Source of the DNA: Epinephelus fuscoguttatus
Taxonomy: Eukaryota > Chordata > Actinopteri > Perciformes > Serranidae
DNA length: 64,000 bases
Assembly (NCBI RefSeq): GCF_011397635.1
Contig: NC_064773.1
Location: 30,823,449-30,887,448 of the forward strand
Direction: 5' to 3'
Shown here: one piece after another, positions 56,901 to 62,725 of the stretch
Position numbering within the stretch: the stretch's first letter is position 1
Layout of the letters: every line of letters starts with the position of its first letter
Notes under the pieces: generated by a model
The model's database searches: none
What the model saw: the letters and a program-made list of their open reading frames with translations, nothing else
Told to the model about the DNA's origin: nothing
Position numbers and translations under genes: made by a program

Positions 56901-59440
56901 ATTGTATTGATACAAATGAGCTCTGGGATACTTTTTAAGTACCGGTCACATTTATGGCTAATGAATTAAAGAGAATACCTAAAGAGACAGTGATGAGTGC
57001 TTGAGTTGCCTGGATGCAGAATAACATGATCTCTAAAGTTATACACAGAGATAGGGATGGAATAACACTCCCTTGATACTAGGTTTACTATTATGGGTAC
57101 TGTCTTGGGAGTTTTCAAAGTTCACCCGTTACTGGACTGACATTAAAAACATCATGCCAGTTCAGTCTGGGATAAACTTTGAGTTACTGTTCGCTGTAAT
57201 AACTCCTTCCATCAGTATTACTTGTGACATGATCCCCATCTAGCACAATTCCAATGTAAGTGGGGGGAAAAATCCACAGATCTTTGCAAATATGCAACCT
57301 AAAGCTAAACTGAAGCTAGTATGAGTCACATCAAGTGGATATCTTCCAAAGTGAAGTCTTTTTAGTACAAAATACCCTCTTTATCGGACCGTGCAAAGCG
57401 GAGTGACAGCAACATAACCGTTCATATGCAAATATGGATGGCCATGTGAGTGTTGTTTTTAGACAGACTTTGAAAAATGAGAAACTATCCTTTGACACAT
57501 TTTTTGTTTTGTATAAACCACTTCTTCACTATGTGGTTTGTGCATGGATGGGTTACAGAACAGGCCTCCCAGGGACAGGTCCAGGGGCCCAAAGTGTCAG
57601 AGCCCCCCTGGCCATCACCTGCAAAATTTCCACTCAAATGAATACACACTGACCAGAGAGAGACTCAAGATGACCACAAACAGATGCAAAGGAACTGCAA
57701 ACAAATGCAAAAAGACCATAGAGGGATGCAAACGAACAGCTAAGAGACACAAAGACCACGAACAGATGCAAAGGAACTGCAAAGAGACTCAAAATAACTA
57801 CAAAAACAAGCAAAACCTCAGAGAGCCACAAAATGGCTACAAAGAGACAAAAAGGACCAAAAGAGACACAAAATGACCTCACAAAGACACACATAAGCAC
57901 ATAAAGATGCATCATGATGACGATGAGATGCAAAACCACCACAAAGTCTGTGAGTCTTGTTCCTCTGTAGAAGAGGTGGTGAGGCCTTTTGCATATGCGT
58001 GCCCAGAGGGCCAGTGTTTCATAGTGCTCCCATGGGTTTGTGTATCTGAACCCATTTTGCCATATAATTGTGTCAAGACTAAAAAATACAAATTGCTAGA
58101 TGTAGATGGGATAAAACATATAAGTGCATCTGAATAAAATGCAATGATAATCACAAGGCTGAACCTGAATATAAAAAAGCAGTAATGAAGATTCTTGAGT
58201 AAGTCACTGAAACTTGTTTTAGGACAAGAAAACTCTTGTTTGCATTATTGGGGTGACAGTAGCTCATTCCACAGGGACTTGGCTTAGGAACCGGAGGGTC
58301 GCTGGCTCAAATCCCCATACAGACCAAGTCTCCATATGCTCCAAGTATGGAGTGTCAACCGGTAGCTAGGGAGGCGTCATTTTGCCTCCTGGGCACTGCT
58401 GAGGTACCCTTGACAAAGGCACTAAACCCCCAACTGCTCGGGGCGCCTGTCCAAGGCAGCCCACTCACTCTGATATCTCTCTATTTAATGCAGGTCCTGT
58501 TTATGCATGTGTGTGTATTTCGCGCCTGTGTGTATGACAACAGAGTGAAAACAATAATAATTTTCCCTCTGGGATTAATAAAGTATAGCTGCTTCTTCTA
58601 CTTAATATGTTTAAGTTAATTTGAGATAGCCCTGTTTTTTTATATTATTAAATTTCTATTTCTATAATTTTTTCAACCTGTGGCAGAGTCTACTTGATGA
58701 GCAAGGCTTGAGAGAGAATGTGTGCTGATAAAGTTCTCAATAAAAAAGGGGAAAAACAGTACTTCTGTACATCATTAACTAGAAATGCTGAAGGTGTTAA
58801 ACATAGATTTAAAACTGCTAAGGGAAGCATAAAAATGAAAGCTGAGCAAACATCAGGAAATGTAACACAATGGAAAGGAACAGTGTACAACAAGTGGCAG
58901 GCCACACTTTTCTGTACCTGAGGAGGGCCAACTGTGGCGCTTTGCTGACATCTTGTGGCGTTTTGACGCAACGAAACTATCTACACAGTTCAAAACAACG
59001 CATTGTATGTATTTAGAGGATTTGTAGCTTGTTTAAAATGACTGCTCATGCTCACTTGGCTGTGTCCAAGTTTAAAGCCATGTAACGTTAACGTAACGCG
59101 ACTGCTACCTGCAGCAAAGTGCTAGGCTAAAGCATGCTAGCCACAGTTTGTTTAACTGTGAATGTTGTCACGGGCTAACAGCAAAGACTGGTTTGCAAGT
59201 GAAGGTTTTTCGGGGTTTTAGTTTTGTGACTTCAGCTTTGTTAACTTTCGTTCCGAGAACCACAGACTGTAGGTCCGAACAGAAAACACCCACTCACCGT
59301 CTCAGACTCCTGCTGGTGTTCTCCAGGGAAAACTCTTCTTCATCAGCTGAACACTTCCTCTTCAGGTTGTTAGAGCTCGGTTGTCTCTTAGGTTTCTCTA
59401 ATGTTGAAACGGGAGCTTGGACTTCACCGGTTTCACCCAT
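11351..59440 (-). CDS. net1: net1, long isoform: RhoA guanine nucleotide exchange factor
   Basis: NET1 is a Dbl-family exchange factor that loads GTP onto RhoA; the long form is held in the nucleus by N-terminal basic signals. Coding exons (minus strand, transcript order): 59298-59440, 46297-46360, 33002-33064, 14195-14302, 13911-14075, 13358-13420, 12951-13124, 12590-12847, 12328-12498, 11908-12094, 11351-11799. All introns are GT/AG and all phases join, giving 614 codons plus TGA; human NET1 is 596. Residues 16-29 and 70-76 are basic clusters (nuclear localisation signals). The DH domain is about 175-362, starting near [19 protein letters not shown] and including the conserved helix [18 protein letters not shown]. 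The PH domain is about 385-510, with [12 protein letters not shown] and [20 protein letters not shown]. Residues 525-600 are Ser/Thr/Pro-rich and poorly conserved. The last four residues, ETMV, are a class I PDZ ligand (human ETLV). Identification rests on near-identity to mammalian NET1 in exons 2-10; the ARHGEF3 paralogue lacks this N-terminus. Confidence 0.96.
14303..17084. other. intron between the NET1A first exon and exon 4
   Basis: This is less AT-rich than the other introns (especially 14550-15650) and free of recognisable transposons. Several open frames overlap on both strands, but none has splice sites or a family match. The composition leaves room for intronic regulatory sequence of the internal promoter. 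Confidence 0.4.
17418..17424 (-). promoter_or_regulatory. TATA box of the internal net1 (NET1A) promoter
   Basis: The minus strand reads GGTATAAAGCC here, 241 bp upstream of the NET1A ATG. Transcription would start near 17390, giving a 5' UTR of about 210 nt with no intron needed. The 150 bp further upstream are less AT-rich than the surrounding intron. Inferred from position and motif only. Confidence 0.55.
17950..17997. repeat. (CA)24 microsatellite
   Basis: An uninterrupted AC dinucleotide run of 48 bp, about 530 bp upstream of the NET1A TATA box. It is likely length-polymorphic. Confidence 0.97.
17998..20570. other. intron 3, no gene seen
   Basis: Short G runs (18894-18903, 20246-20252), GT runs (19338-19352, 19444-19462) and a polyT at about 18531 occur. 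The open frames at 19009-19728 have no coding features I can support. Confidence 0.4.
20575..21060 (+). repeat. dispersed repeat interrupted by a younger insertion (about 20637-20952)
   Basis: The outer parts, ACTGCTGGAAAGATGGTCTT (20579) and ATTGGTGCTACATG ... ACAAAACCTACAACTAC-like (20968-21050), are adjacent in the copy at 36460-36620. The inserted 315 bp starts near CCCCACGATACGATG and is non-coding. AGAAAGTAAA and AGAAAGATAAA flank the insert, a likely target duplication. Confidence 0.7.
22737..23038 (+). mobile_element. tRNA-derived SINE, copy 1
   Basis: The head carries pol III boxes: A-like TAGCTCAGTCC at 22748-22758 and B-like GTTCGAGTCCC at 22793-22803. It is followed by a tRNA-unrelated body (CTCCTGGGCACTGCCGAGGT, CTCGGGGCGCCT, TCCTGTTTGTGCATGTGTGT). 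The body matches the copy at 58247-58586 closely. The 3' end is eroded. It lies antisense to net1 in the intron between exons 3 and 4. Confidence 0.85.
23463..23652 (+). pseudogene. decayed first coding exon of a transposon-like or multicopy gene
   Basis: An ATG at 23463 opens a lysine-rich start ([20 protein letters not shown]). The frame hits TAA at about 23560. A one-base shift restores a conserved-looking segment, [20 protein letters not shown], followed by [12 protein letters not shown] and a GTATGT donor at 23653. Segments like [20 protein letters not shown] occur in many repeated fish predicted proteins, so I take this as a fossil 5' exon of a multicopy, probably transposon-derived gene. 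Flanking 23.7-24.2 kb is rich in AACGTTAG motifs, also typical of teleost elements. The family name is not known to me. Confidence 0.5.
24366..24768. mobile_element. fold-back (long inverted repeat) element, about 400 bp
   Basis: The left arm (about 24366-24530) and right arm (about 24605-24768) are inverted copies over about 160 bp. One arm end reads TTAAAGGGATAGTGCACCCA with AAAATGAAAATTCAGCCATT following. Arms share ACTCACCC, GGGAGGCTCA, AAGTTTTAGA, TCCTCACATC and CAACACAACTCCA. The central loop is about 70 bp and there is no coding capacity, as in a non-autonomous DNA transposon. Arm identity is high, suggesting moderate age. Confidence 0.85.
24957..28270 (+). mobile_element. 5'-truncated LINE, L2/CR1 clade (Maui-like), about 3.3 kb
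   Basis: The element starts inside its endonuclease region, at the junction near 24957, and ends in a short tandem tail of TGATTGAT units at about 28250-28270. Its 3' UTR (27500-28240) has a CT run, GGGTTTTTTTTGGGGAG, and a conserved end, GATATTGGGCTTTATAAATA. It lies on the plus strand, antisense to net1, within the intron between exons 3 and 4. It interrupts an older dispersed repeat: GCCAAACCCTG lies before it and TATTTTTTCCTAAACCC after it. The uninterrupted copy at 5450-5612 has these two pieces adjacent. Confidence 0.9.
24971..27499 (+). pseudogene. LINE ORF2: endonuclease C-terminal part and reverse transcriptase, one in-frame stop
   Basis: One reading frame runs from the 5' junction to TAG at 27497-27499 and is broken only by a TAG at 25496-25498. 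The first part (24971-25495) is the C-terminal part of an APE-type endonuclease, with GDFNIHVD (about 25067-25090) and the SDH motif (about 25259). After the stop the same frame continues, and the reverse transcriptase part from the Met at 25817 has 560 residues. It shows [11 protein letters not shown], the first catalytic aspartate in [25 protein letters not shown], the YADD catalytic box (26657-26668), and a C-terminal region ending FLFDKAYS. The 5' half of the endonuclease and any ORF1 are missing, so the copy cannot be autonomous. First-codon choice is moot because the frame is open from the truncation point. Confidence 0.9.
29150..29272 (+). mobile_element. 3' part of a MITE of the same group
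   Basis: It reads CTTTGGGCTCTGAGAAATTG, TGATGGAAAATAA and ends GTTGTAGCCCTAATC, the typical terminus. Confidence 0.5.
29800..30215 (+). repeat. dispersed repeat, related to 3172-3480
   Basis: It carries AGAATCATGGTTGGGC, AAAGTCCTGTGTTTGTTTGA and GCATTACTTTTTGTAGATAT. It is probably the downstream part of the same long repeat that the LINE interrupts at 24957/28270. Confidence 0.55.
30723..30862 (-). mobile_element. 3' fragment of the same LINE family, reverse orientation
   Basis: The minus strand reads CCTTATCCGCTGTGAGGGTC ... GGCAAATTGTGATTTGTGAT ... GGGCTTTGTAGATTAAAG. This matches the 3' end of the LINE at 28140-28250. Only the last 140 bp are present, as expected of extreme 5' truncation. 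Its tail is GAAATTGAATTG rather than TGATTGAT repeats. Confidence 0.85.
31788..32447. mobile_element. fold-back element, about 660 bp
   Basis: The left end TTAAAGGAAAACTTCACC mirrors the right end GAGTGAAGTATTCCTTTAA. Internal inverted blocks pair in order: AAACTCTCACA with TGTGTGAGAGTTT, TCATCCAAGT with ACTTGGATTA, and TATGCTCAGTGCTTCCCAAA with GGAAGCACTGAGCATACGAC. Hence the whole unit could fold as one hairpin. It is non-coding and lies about 550 bp from net1 exon 3, on its downstream (intron 3) side. Confidence 0.85.
33002..33064 (-). CDS. net1: net1 coding exon 3 (second basic cluster)
   Basis: This 63-nt exon encodes [20 protein letters not shown] then K, against human [20 protein letters not shown]. 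The acceptor is CTCTCCACAG and the donor GTAAATC; both ends are phase 0. KRKRREK is a classical nuclear localisation signal and is absent from the short isoform. It is the last exon unique to the long isoform, followed by an 18.7 kb intron. Confidence 0.95.
34206..34590 (+). mobile_element. inverted-repeat element (GGGCTGGGCAAT family), plus orientation
   Basis: It starts GGGGCTGGGCAATTTATCAA and includes TTACAGTAAAGTGATGTAAT and CCCTACAATATTGTCTCAAT. It aligns along its length with the reverse complement of 51261-51584. The far end is eroded. It lies in net1 intron 2. Confidence 0.75.
35890..36240 (+). repeat. dispersed repeat, paired with 44030-44605
   Basis: Shared blocks in the same order and strand are ACTGCCTCTTCAAGG, CTGCCTCACTGTTCTGT, TCTAAAATCACACACTG, AGCAACATGATGCTACTATT and AAGGGACTTTGTTGCAGC. 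Non-coding. It lies in net1 intron 2. Confidence 0.75.
36460..36690 (+). repeat. uninterrupted copy of the 20575-21060 repeat
   Basis: It reads ACTGCTGGAAAGATGGTCTT, TAAAACTAGGCTGTCTATAG and ATTGGTGCTACATGACCAGA in sequence. It lies in net1 intron 2. Confidence 0.7.
37808..38803. mobile_element. inverted-repeat element, about 1 kb
   Basis: The left arm holds GGTTAAACATGTGTCCTGGG, GATCGGATCAGAAGTGGACA and GCTCTGAGTACAGGTGTGA. The right arm (38720-38803) holds the inverted counterpart, AGAGCTGTCCACTTGTAATC, GAATCACTCAA and ATGTTAATAACAGG. The internal 700 bp is non-coding and may include other insertions. A partial relative (CAGGCGAAAACAGGCTCT) is at about 42780-42850. Confidence 0.65.
38840..39690. 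repeat. probable dispersed repeat region in intron 2
   Basis: Repeated GCAAC/TTGCAA-rich blocks (GATGTTGCAATCGCAACAAT, CATTGCAACATGCATC, ATCTCCAAAAGCAACACAAA) resemble a decayed teleost DNA transposon. Open frames at 38807-39241 lie inside it and are not supported as genes. Family not identified. Confidence 0.35.
39700..43900. other. intron 2, mostly unique sequence
   Basis: No exon was found. 40400-41300 is less AT-rich, without recognisable repeats, and includes TAATCGG, GATAAG and ATTTAAATAT-free stretches, so it is a candidate for conserved non-coding sequence. 41750-42060 (GGGCCGGGGAAAACC onward) may be an old element. Confidence 0.3.
44030..44605 (+). repeat. dispersed repeat, paired with 35890-36240
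   Basis: It has ACTGCCTCTTCAAGGCAGG, TCTAAAATCACACACTGGAG, AGCATTATGCTGCCATTG and AAAGGACTTTGTTGCAGCAC. About 300 bp extra lies between the two ends, so this is the longer copy or contains an insertion. Confidence 0.75.
44700..46290. other. intron 2 next to exon 2, nothing recognised
   Basis: AT-rich with a T run near 45570-45587. No exon or clear mobile element was seen. Confidence 0.4.
46297..46360 (-). CDS. net1: net1 coding exon 2
   Basis: This 64-nt exon encodes [15 protein letters not shown] then QWDFSL. It is nearly identical to human NET1 residues in the same place (NWDFTL in human). The acceptor is TTGTTGTTCAG and the donor GTAAGTAC. It ends in phase 0. It is one of the most conserved pieces of the long N-terminus even though it lies 13 kb from each neighbouring exon. 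Confidence 0.95.
47530..47830 (-). repeat. dispersed repeat, inverted relative of 5850-6105
   Basis: The plus strand reads GAAATGAGTTAGCATTTTAG, CACTCCTGGTTCCCCTG and GTTGCTAACAAGTGGCTAAA. It lies in net1 intron 1, with the matching copy downstream of the gene. Confidence 0.75.
49160..49420 (+). mobile_element. MITE-like repeat copy
   Basis: It has AAATGTCAAACATTCTTTGG, TCAAATGTGAGGATTTACTG and AACGAGACATTTGAAGG. It belongs to the same family as the copy 240 bp further on. In net1 intron 1. Confidence 0.6.
49655..49950 (+). mobile_element. MITE-like repeat copy
   Basis: It has AATAATCAATTATTTTGACT, AATGCCAAACATTCTCTAGT, GAACAAAACAAGTCATCTAC and GTTGTGATGGGAATTTT. In net1 intron 1. Confidence 0.65.
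50299..50308. repeat. target-site duplication, left copy (pair at 50693-50702)
   Basis: ATTAAAAACA is identical on both sides of the SINE. This fixes the element's ends exactly. Confidence 0.9.
50309..50692 (-). mobile_element. tRNA-derived SINE with perfect 10-bp target duplication
   Basis: On the minus strand it begins GCGCGGCACGGTGGTGCGGT and carries a B box, GGGTCGATCCC (50627-50637). It continues through GTTTGCATGTTCTTCCCGTG and GACCTGTCCAGGGTGTACCC and ends in a TGAA-type tail (50309-50325). The 10 bases ATTAAAAACA flank it on both sides (50299-50308 and 50693-50702). It sits inside an older inverted-repeat element whose end, GTTGCAGCCCTG, is at about 50751-50762. It is in net1 intron 1, in the same orientation as the gene. 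Confidence 0.92.
51261..51584 (-). mobile_element. inverted-repeat element (GGGCTGGGCAAT family), minus orientation, probable 8-bp target duplication
   Basis: Its outer ends are AGGGCTAGGCAATAT and ATTGATAAATTGCCCAGCTC. TTTCATTA (51253-51260) and TTTCATTC (51585-51592) flank it, a 7-of-8 match that fits a hAT-type 8-bp duplication. Non-coding. It lies in net1 intron 1. Confidence 0.75.
52306..52590 (+). mobile_element. MITE beginning TAGGGCTGCAAC
   Basis: It starts TAGGGCTGCAACAAACAATT, contains AAATGGTGAAAAATGTTGTT and CTTGTTTTGTCCACAACCCA, and ends GTTAATTGTTGCAGTCTTA, the near inverse of its start. Non-coding, net1 intron 1. Confidence 0.75.
53605..53990 (-). repeat. dispersed repeat family (AAACATGTTTATTTCTGC), copy 1
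   Basis: The plus strand reads GGCCACTTGAGGCTGGCTCC and TTTACAGCAGAAATTAACAT, the reverse of copies 2 and 3. Net1 intron 1. Confidence 0.75.
54790..55280 (+). repeat. dispersed repeat family (AAACATGTTTATTTCTGC), copy 2
   Basis: It has GGCTGTAAACATGTTTATTT, CTGCTGTAAAGTTGGCC and AGCCAGCCTCAAGTGGCCAT. Upstream it has ATGGGCGGGGCC and AAGTGACCATATATGGACGA. Net1 intron 1. Confidence 0.8.
57540..57930 (+). repeat. degenerate purine-rich tandem repeat
   Basis: Imperfect units of the kind AAAGAGACACAAAATGACC repeat through 57650-57910, preceded by a repeat-type sequence (GGACAGGTCCAGGGGCCC). The lysine-rich open frame at 57538-57876 is a by-product of the repeat, not a gene. Net1 intron 1. Confidence 0.75.
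58247..58586 (+). mobile_element. tRNA-derived SINE, copy 2
   Basis: Same family as 22737-23038. The A box is TAGCTCATTCC; the B box is decayed to GCTCAAATCCC, so it is probably transcriptionally dead. The body is CTCCTGGGCACTGCTGAGGT. The 3' end is better preserved here and reads CTCTGGGATTAATAAAGTAT, a LINE-type tail. It lies in net1 intron 1, about 0.7 kb downstream of exon 1. Confidence 0.85.
59298..59440 (-). CDS. net1: net1 coding exon 1 (long isoform N-terminus)
   Basis: It encodes [20 protein letters not shown] and a further 27 residues ending RSLR, with two bases left over. The donor is CG|GTGAGTG. The leftover CG plus the first base of exon 2 makes an Arg codon, so the junction reads ...[12 protein letters not shown], matching the human junction motif [15 protein letters not shown]. 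The sequence itself has little identity to human exon 1, but it keeps the character: charged, with KPKR and LKRK basic motifs. Assignment rests on splice phase, the RSLRR context, and the promoter-like sequence immediately upstream. No other ATG-bearing exon with a compatible phase was seen between 46.4 and 59.3 kb. Confidence 0.85.
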
Positions 59441-59640
59441 TTGAAATGTCACAGAGCGTGTTTTTCTTTAACTACGTGCTACTGAATAGGTTGAACACAA
59501 TAATAACAATAAATCTTGCTATAATAGCAGGGGCTCGTGACTGTTTTTGAATATGGCGGAAATCCAAAAAACGACCAATGAGGGGAGAACAGAGGAACTC
59601 GTTGCTAGGATATTACGCTAAAGGGGCGGGGCCAGGGTAG
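59441..59640 (-). promoter_or_regulatory. net1 long-isoform promoter region (TATA-less, GC box)
   Basis: The 200 bp before exon 1 contain a GC box (GGGGCGGGGCC, 59623-59633), a CCAAT motif on the plus strand near 59575, and a YY1-like AATATGGCGGA (59550-59560). It also has an RFX half-site-like GTTGCTAGGA (59601-59610). No TATA box was seen. CpG dinucleotides are more frequent than in flanking DNA. This is the make-up expected of a housekeeping-type promoter, in contrast to the TATA-driven internal promoter. Confidence 0.5.
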
Positions 59641-61319
59641 GTCAACTGCAGGGACGGCGGTGACTGATAAAAACACAACGGTATATTATAATCAGCAGTC
59701 TGTAATGATAGTGCAGTCTGTTTATATATTAACAGTTTTACTGAGGGTTTCCGTTCATTCGGTTTATTTAACCAGAGAGAAGCTACACAATCTTCAGTGG
59801 TACTCATGGGTTGCCTAAGACACATTTTTAATATTATACCCCATATTAATACTATTTAGAATAGCAAAGTAAACTGTTGAGGGAAATAAGAAATAATTGA
59901 TTCTACAATCATTTCAATTATATATTTGGAAAAAACAGGCAGACATCCAAAGACAAGTTGTAACTATGTTGCAAATTATGTCAATATTTCTGAGTATTGA
60001 TGATTGTGGTACAGCTGAAACTGATTCTAAACTGGACTAAAGATAGTTAGAAATGGATTTTTTTTCCCAATATAGGCTGCTTTTAGACTTAATTTTTTGA
60101 CAGCATTTCATCTTACACACATTAAATTACAGACTAATCATTAAATGCAGTTGAGTTAGATTTTAAAACCTACACACCTTTTCAACTGCTTATCAACAAA
60201 ATAATTACTGGGTCAGACTAAGAATTTATGTTTTATCTGTACAATCATGTGTTCATCTTCAGTTGCTGTCATCTGTATTTTGTCCCTGTCAGGTTACAGC
60301 TGAATACATATATTTAAAAATCAAATGTGCAGTAGGATACCAGCACTTTATCATCCATTAAGTAATCCAAGTCAAGTAACTGATGAATGGCTGAGCTATG
60401 CTGAATAAAATGTAATAGTGTCTATAATGTTTCCTTTTTCCACTACTGTATTTGAAGATAGATGTCATGGTCCGTATTCAGTTCAAAACATCAGGCATGA
60501 AGACAGGCACATGGTCAGAGAATCAAGGGAAGGAACCAGCCACTAAAATAAGCAGGAATAACAGGAACACGGTTCAGCACAAGCACAGTCAATACCTTAT
60601 TAGGATGGACAATAAATGGGGGACTGAAATTAACTATGTCAATATACAAACCAAAATACAATACTCCTGGGAGCTGTCCTGCCCCTGCCAAGGTTTTGAG
60701 ATGAATGGGGGTTTCTAACAATTTCTCAAGAATAGGAGTTTGAGAAATCTGAAAGAAGAAGAACAAGAACAAGAATTCCACCAGGAAAACTTATTGAAGC
60801 AACAGAAAGAACCCAATTACCGAAATCTACATCAGAAAAGGGTTGGCAGAAAGTTTCTTTCATTTTTAAATTCTCTCTTTTTTTTTTTTTACCAACAGTG
60901 AATCATCAATGCAACAGAAGAAATCCATATTGAATCTCATGATTAATTCCTCACAAGTTGATTAACACACCCTTACAAATGGACCATGACATCTGTCTCT
61001 GATGTTGCTTTTCATTACTCCCTGGAGCCGAGGTGTCACAGTAAATAAAGCATTGTTGCACTGATTTGTACAAGCTTGATCCGGCCATGGGCAATGTGAA
61101 CAGTCCAATAAGATGACAGCAAAAGCAGAGTTTAGAAACCTCGTGCAGTTTTATTTACAGGTCACATTTCCCTCAGGTGTAACTCACACTGCTGTTAGAA
61201 ATGAAAAATAATAACAAAAATGTAACAAAACTTGGACAGAGTTTACCAAATAGAGATCTGACAGTTCTACAGGTAGTCAACACACAAAAGACATCTAAGG
61301 AATGGCATTATGAAACTAA
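59641..61319. other. intergenic DNA upstream of net1
   Basis: AT-rich with a T run at about 60878-60890. No exon was seen. It separates the net1 promoter from the tail of the right-edge gene on the same strand. Confidence 0.45.
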
Positions 61320-61935
61320 CACACACTAACTTTGGCATTTTGGCCATCGTCATATTGGGTTTGTTTTTTTGGGAGCCAGATGTGACCATATTTAAATAAG
61401 AGGGTGAAGCTAACCTTAACATTAGCTGCTAGCTTAGTAACTACAGTGCATTTATGGTTAACAGTGATAATTTATTCAATTTCCAGTAAGTACATTTTGT
61501 TTTAATGGTTTTAAGGGTCTGTTAATACAACCTAACACTGGGCAAGACTTTTTTTTAGTCGTGTTACAATTAGCTTTTATAAAGTGAAAACACAATGAAA
61601 TAGGGACAGCTACAAGGTTGTCACAGTGGTAGCAACTTGACAATGGACTACATCCACCTGTCACCTCCTTGATTATGCATAACTTTAATCCATAAGATTG
61701 AAAACAGGTGAGTTATATGAAAATTCACCCTTCATACAGATGTCTTGAAATTGTAGATATTAGCTATGGAGACCAAAATTGTTTTTTATACCAGGCTGTA
61801 AACATGTTTATTTCTGCTGTAAAGTTGGGCATTTTAACATGGGGGTCAATGGGACTGACTCGCATTTGGAGCCAGTCTCATGTGGCCATTAGGAGAACTG
61901 CATTTTTTTCCGGCTGTAGCGTTAGCTGCTGGTTA
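61320..61935 (+). repeat. dispersed repeat family (AAACATGTTTATTTCTGC), copy 3
   Basis: It has GGCTGTAAACATGTTTATTT, CTGCTGTAAAGTTGGGCATT, GGAGCCAGTCTCATGTGGCC and upstream GATGTGACCATATTTAAATA. It lies in the intergenic stretch between net1 and the right-edge gene and could overlap that gene's 3' UTR. Confidence 0.8.
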
Positions 61936-62725
61936 AACTAACTTTAAAAAGAAACTTTAAAAAGAAATGTTTACAGAGAACCAGCAGGGTTTATGGTATG
62001 CAGGCAGCAGGTGCCACTATGAAACAAAATACATACATTTCTTCCTTTGGGATTCTGATTGTGATTGTGATGTGATGTGATTTTCAGATGTGTATGTAGT
62101 AGCAGGAAAACATAACATAACATAACTCCACTGCATCTATGTGAATTCATCCAAGTTCCTTTAAATGCCCCAAATCAATCTAAATCTGCAATCATAATCT
62201 TTTCCCTTTTTGGGCTGCAGTTAATAAGAACAGATTTTCTAATAACAAAGATTATAGAAAAAAGAAGTGCAAGTTTAAATCAGGGTCCAGAACTTCATAT
62301 TATATTTATGAACACATTCATCAATTTGCAGAACAGCAGCTGAGGTATGAATTATGAAAAATGTTTATAAACCTATGAAGGGCATTTAAATTTTTTAAGA
62401 TTTCTTATTTCAGCATCTTTCAAAGTTTTCTTACAGCATATATTTTTGTTTGTAGAAAAATAAAACAATTATGTTTTGTGTTGCTTTCAGTCCATTTATC
62501 TTAATGTCCCCAGGTCCGATATGTACCATGATGGGGTTCAATATCTTATAACATACAACCACCGGGTAACTCCAACGTCTGGCATTTTAAATCCCATTAA
62601 TAGTGGCTTCTTTAACTGGGGCAGCAGATAAAACCTTTGTGATTATAGTACAACAGCAGCAGCAAATATTTCTTGATAATGAACATTAATTCTAACTGCA
62701 GCCGACTGCACTCCAAACTATGGTG

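Noticed and set aside
57538..57876. Lysine-rich 112-residue open frame
   Set aside because: It is generated by purine-rich tandem repeat units; repetition explains the open frame.
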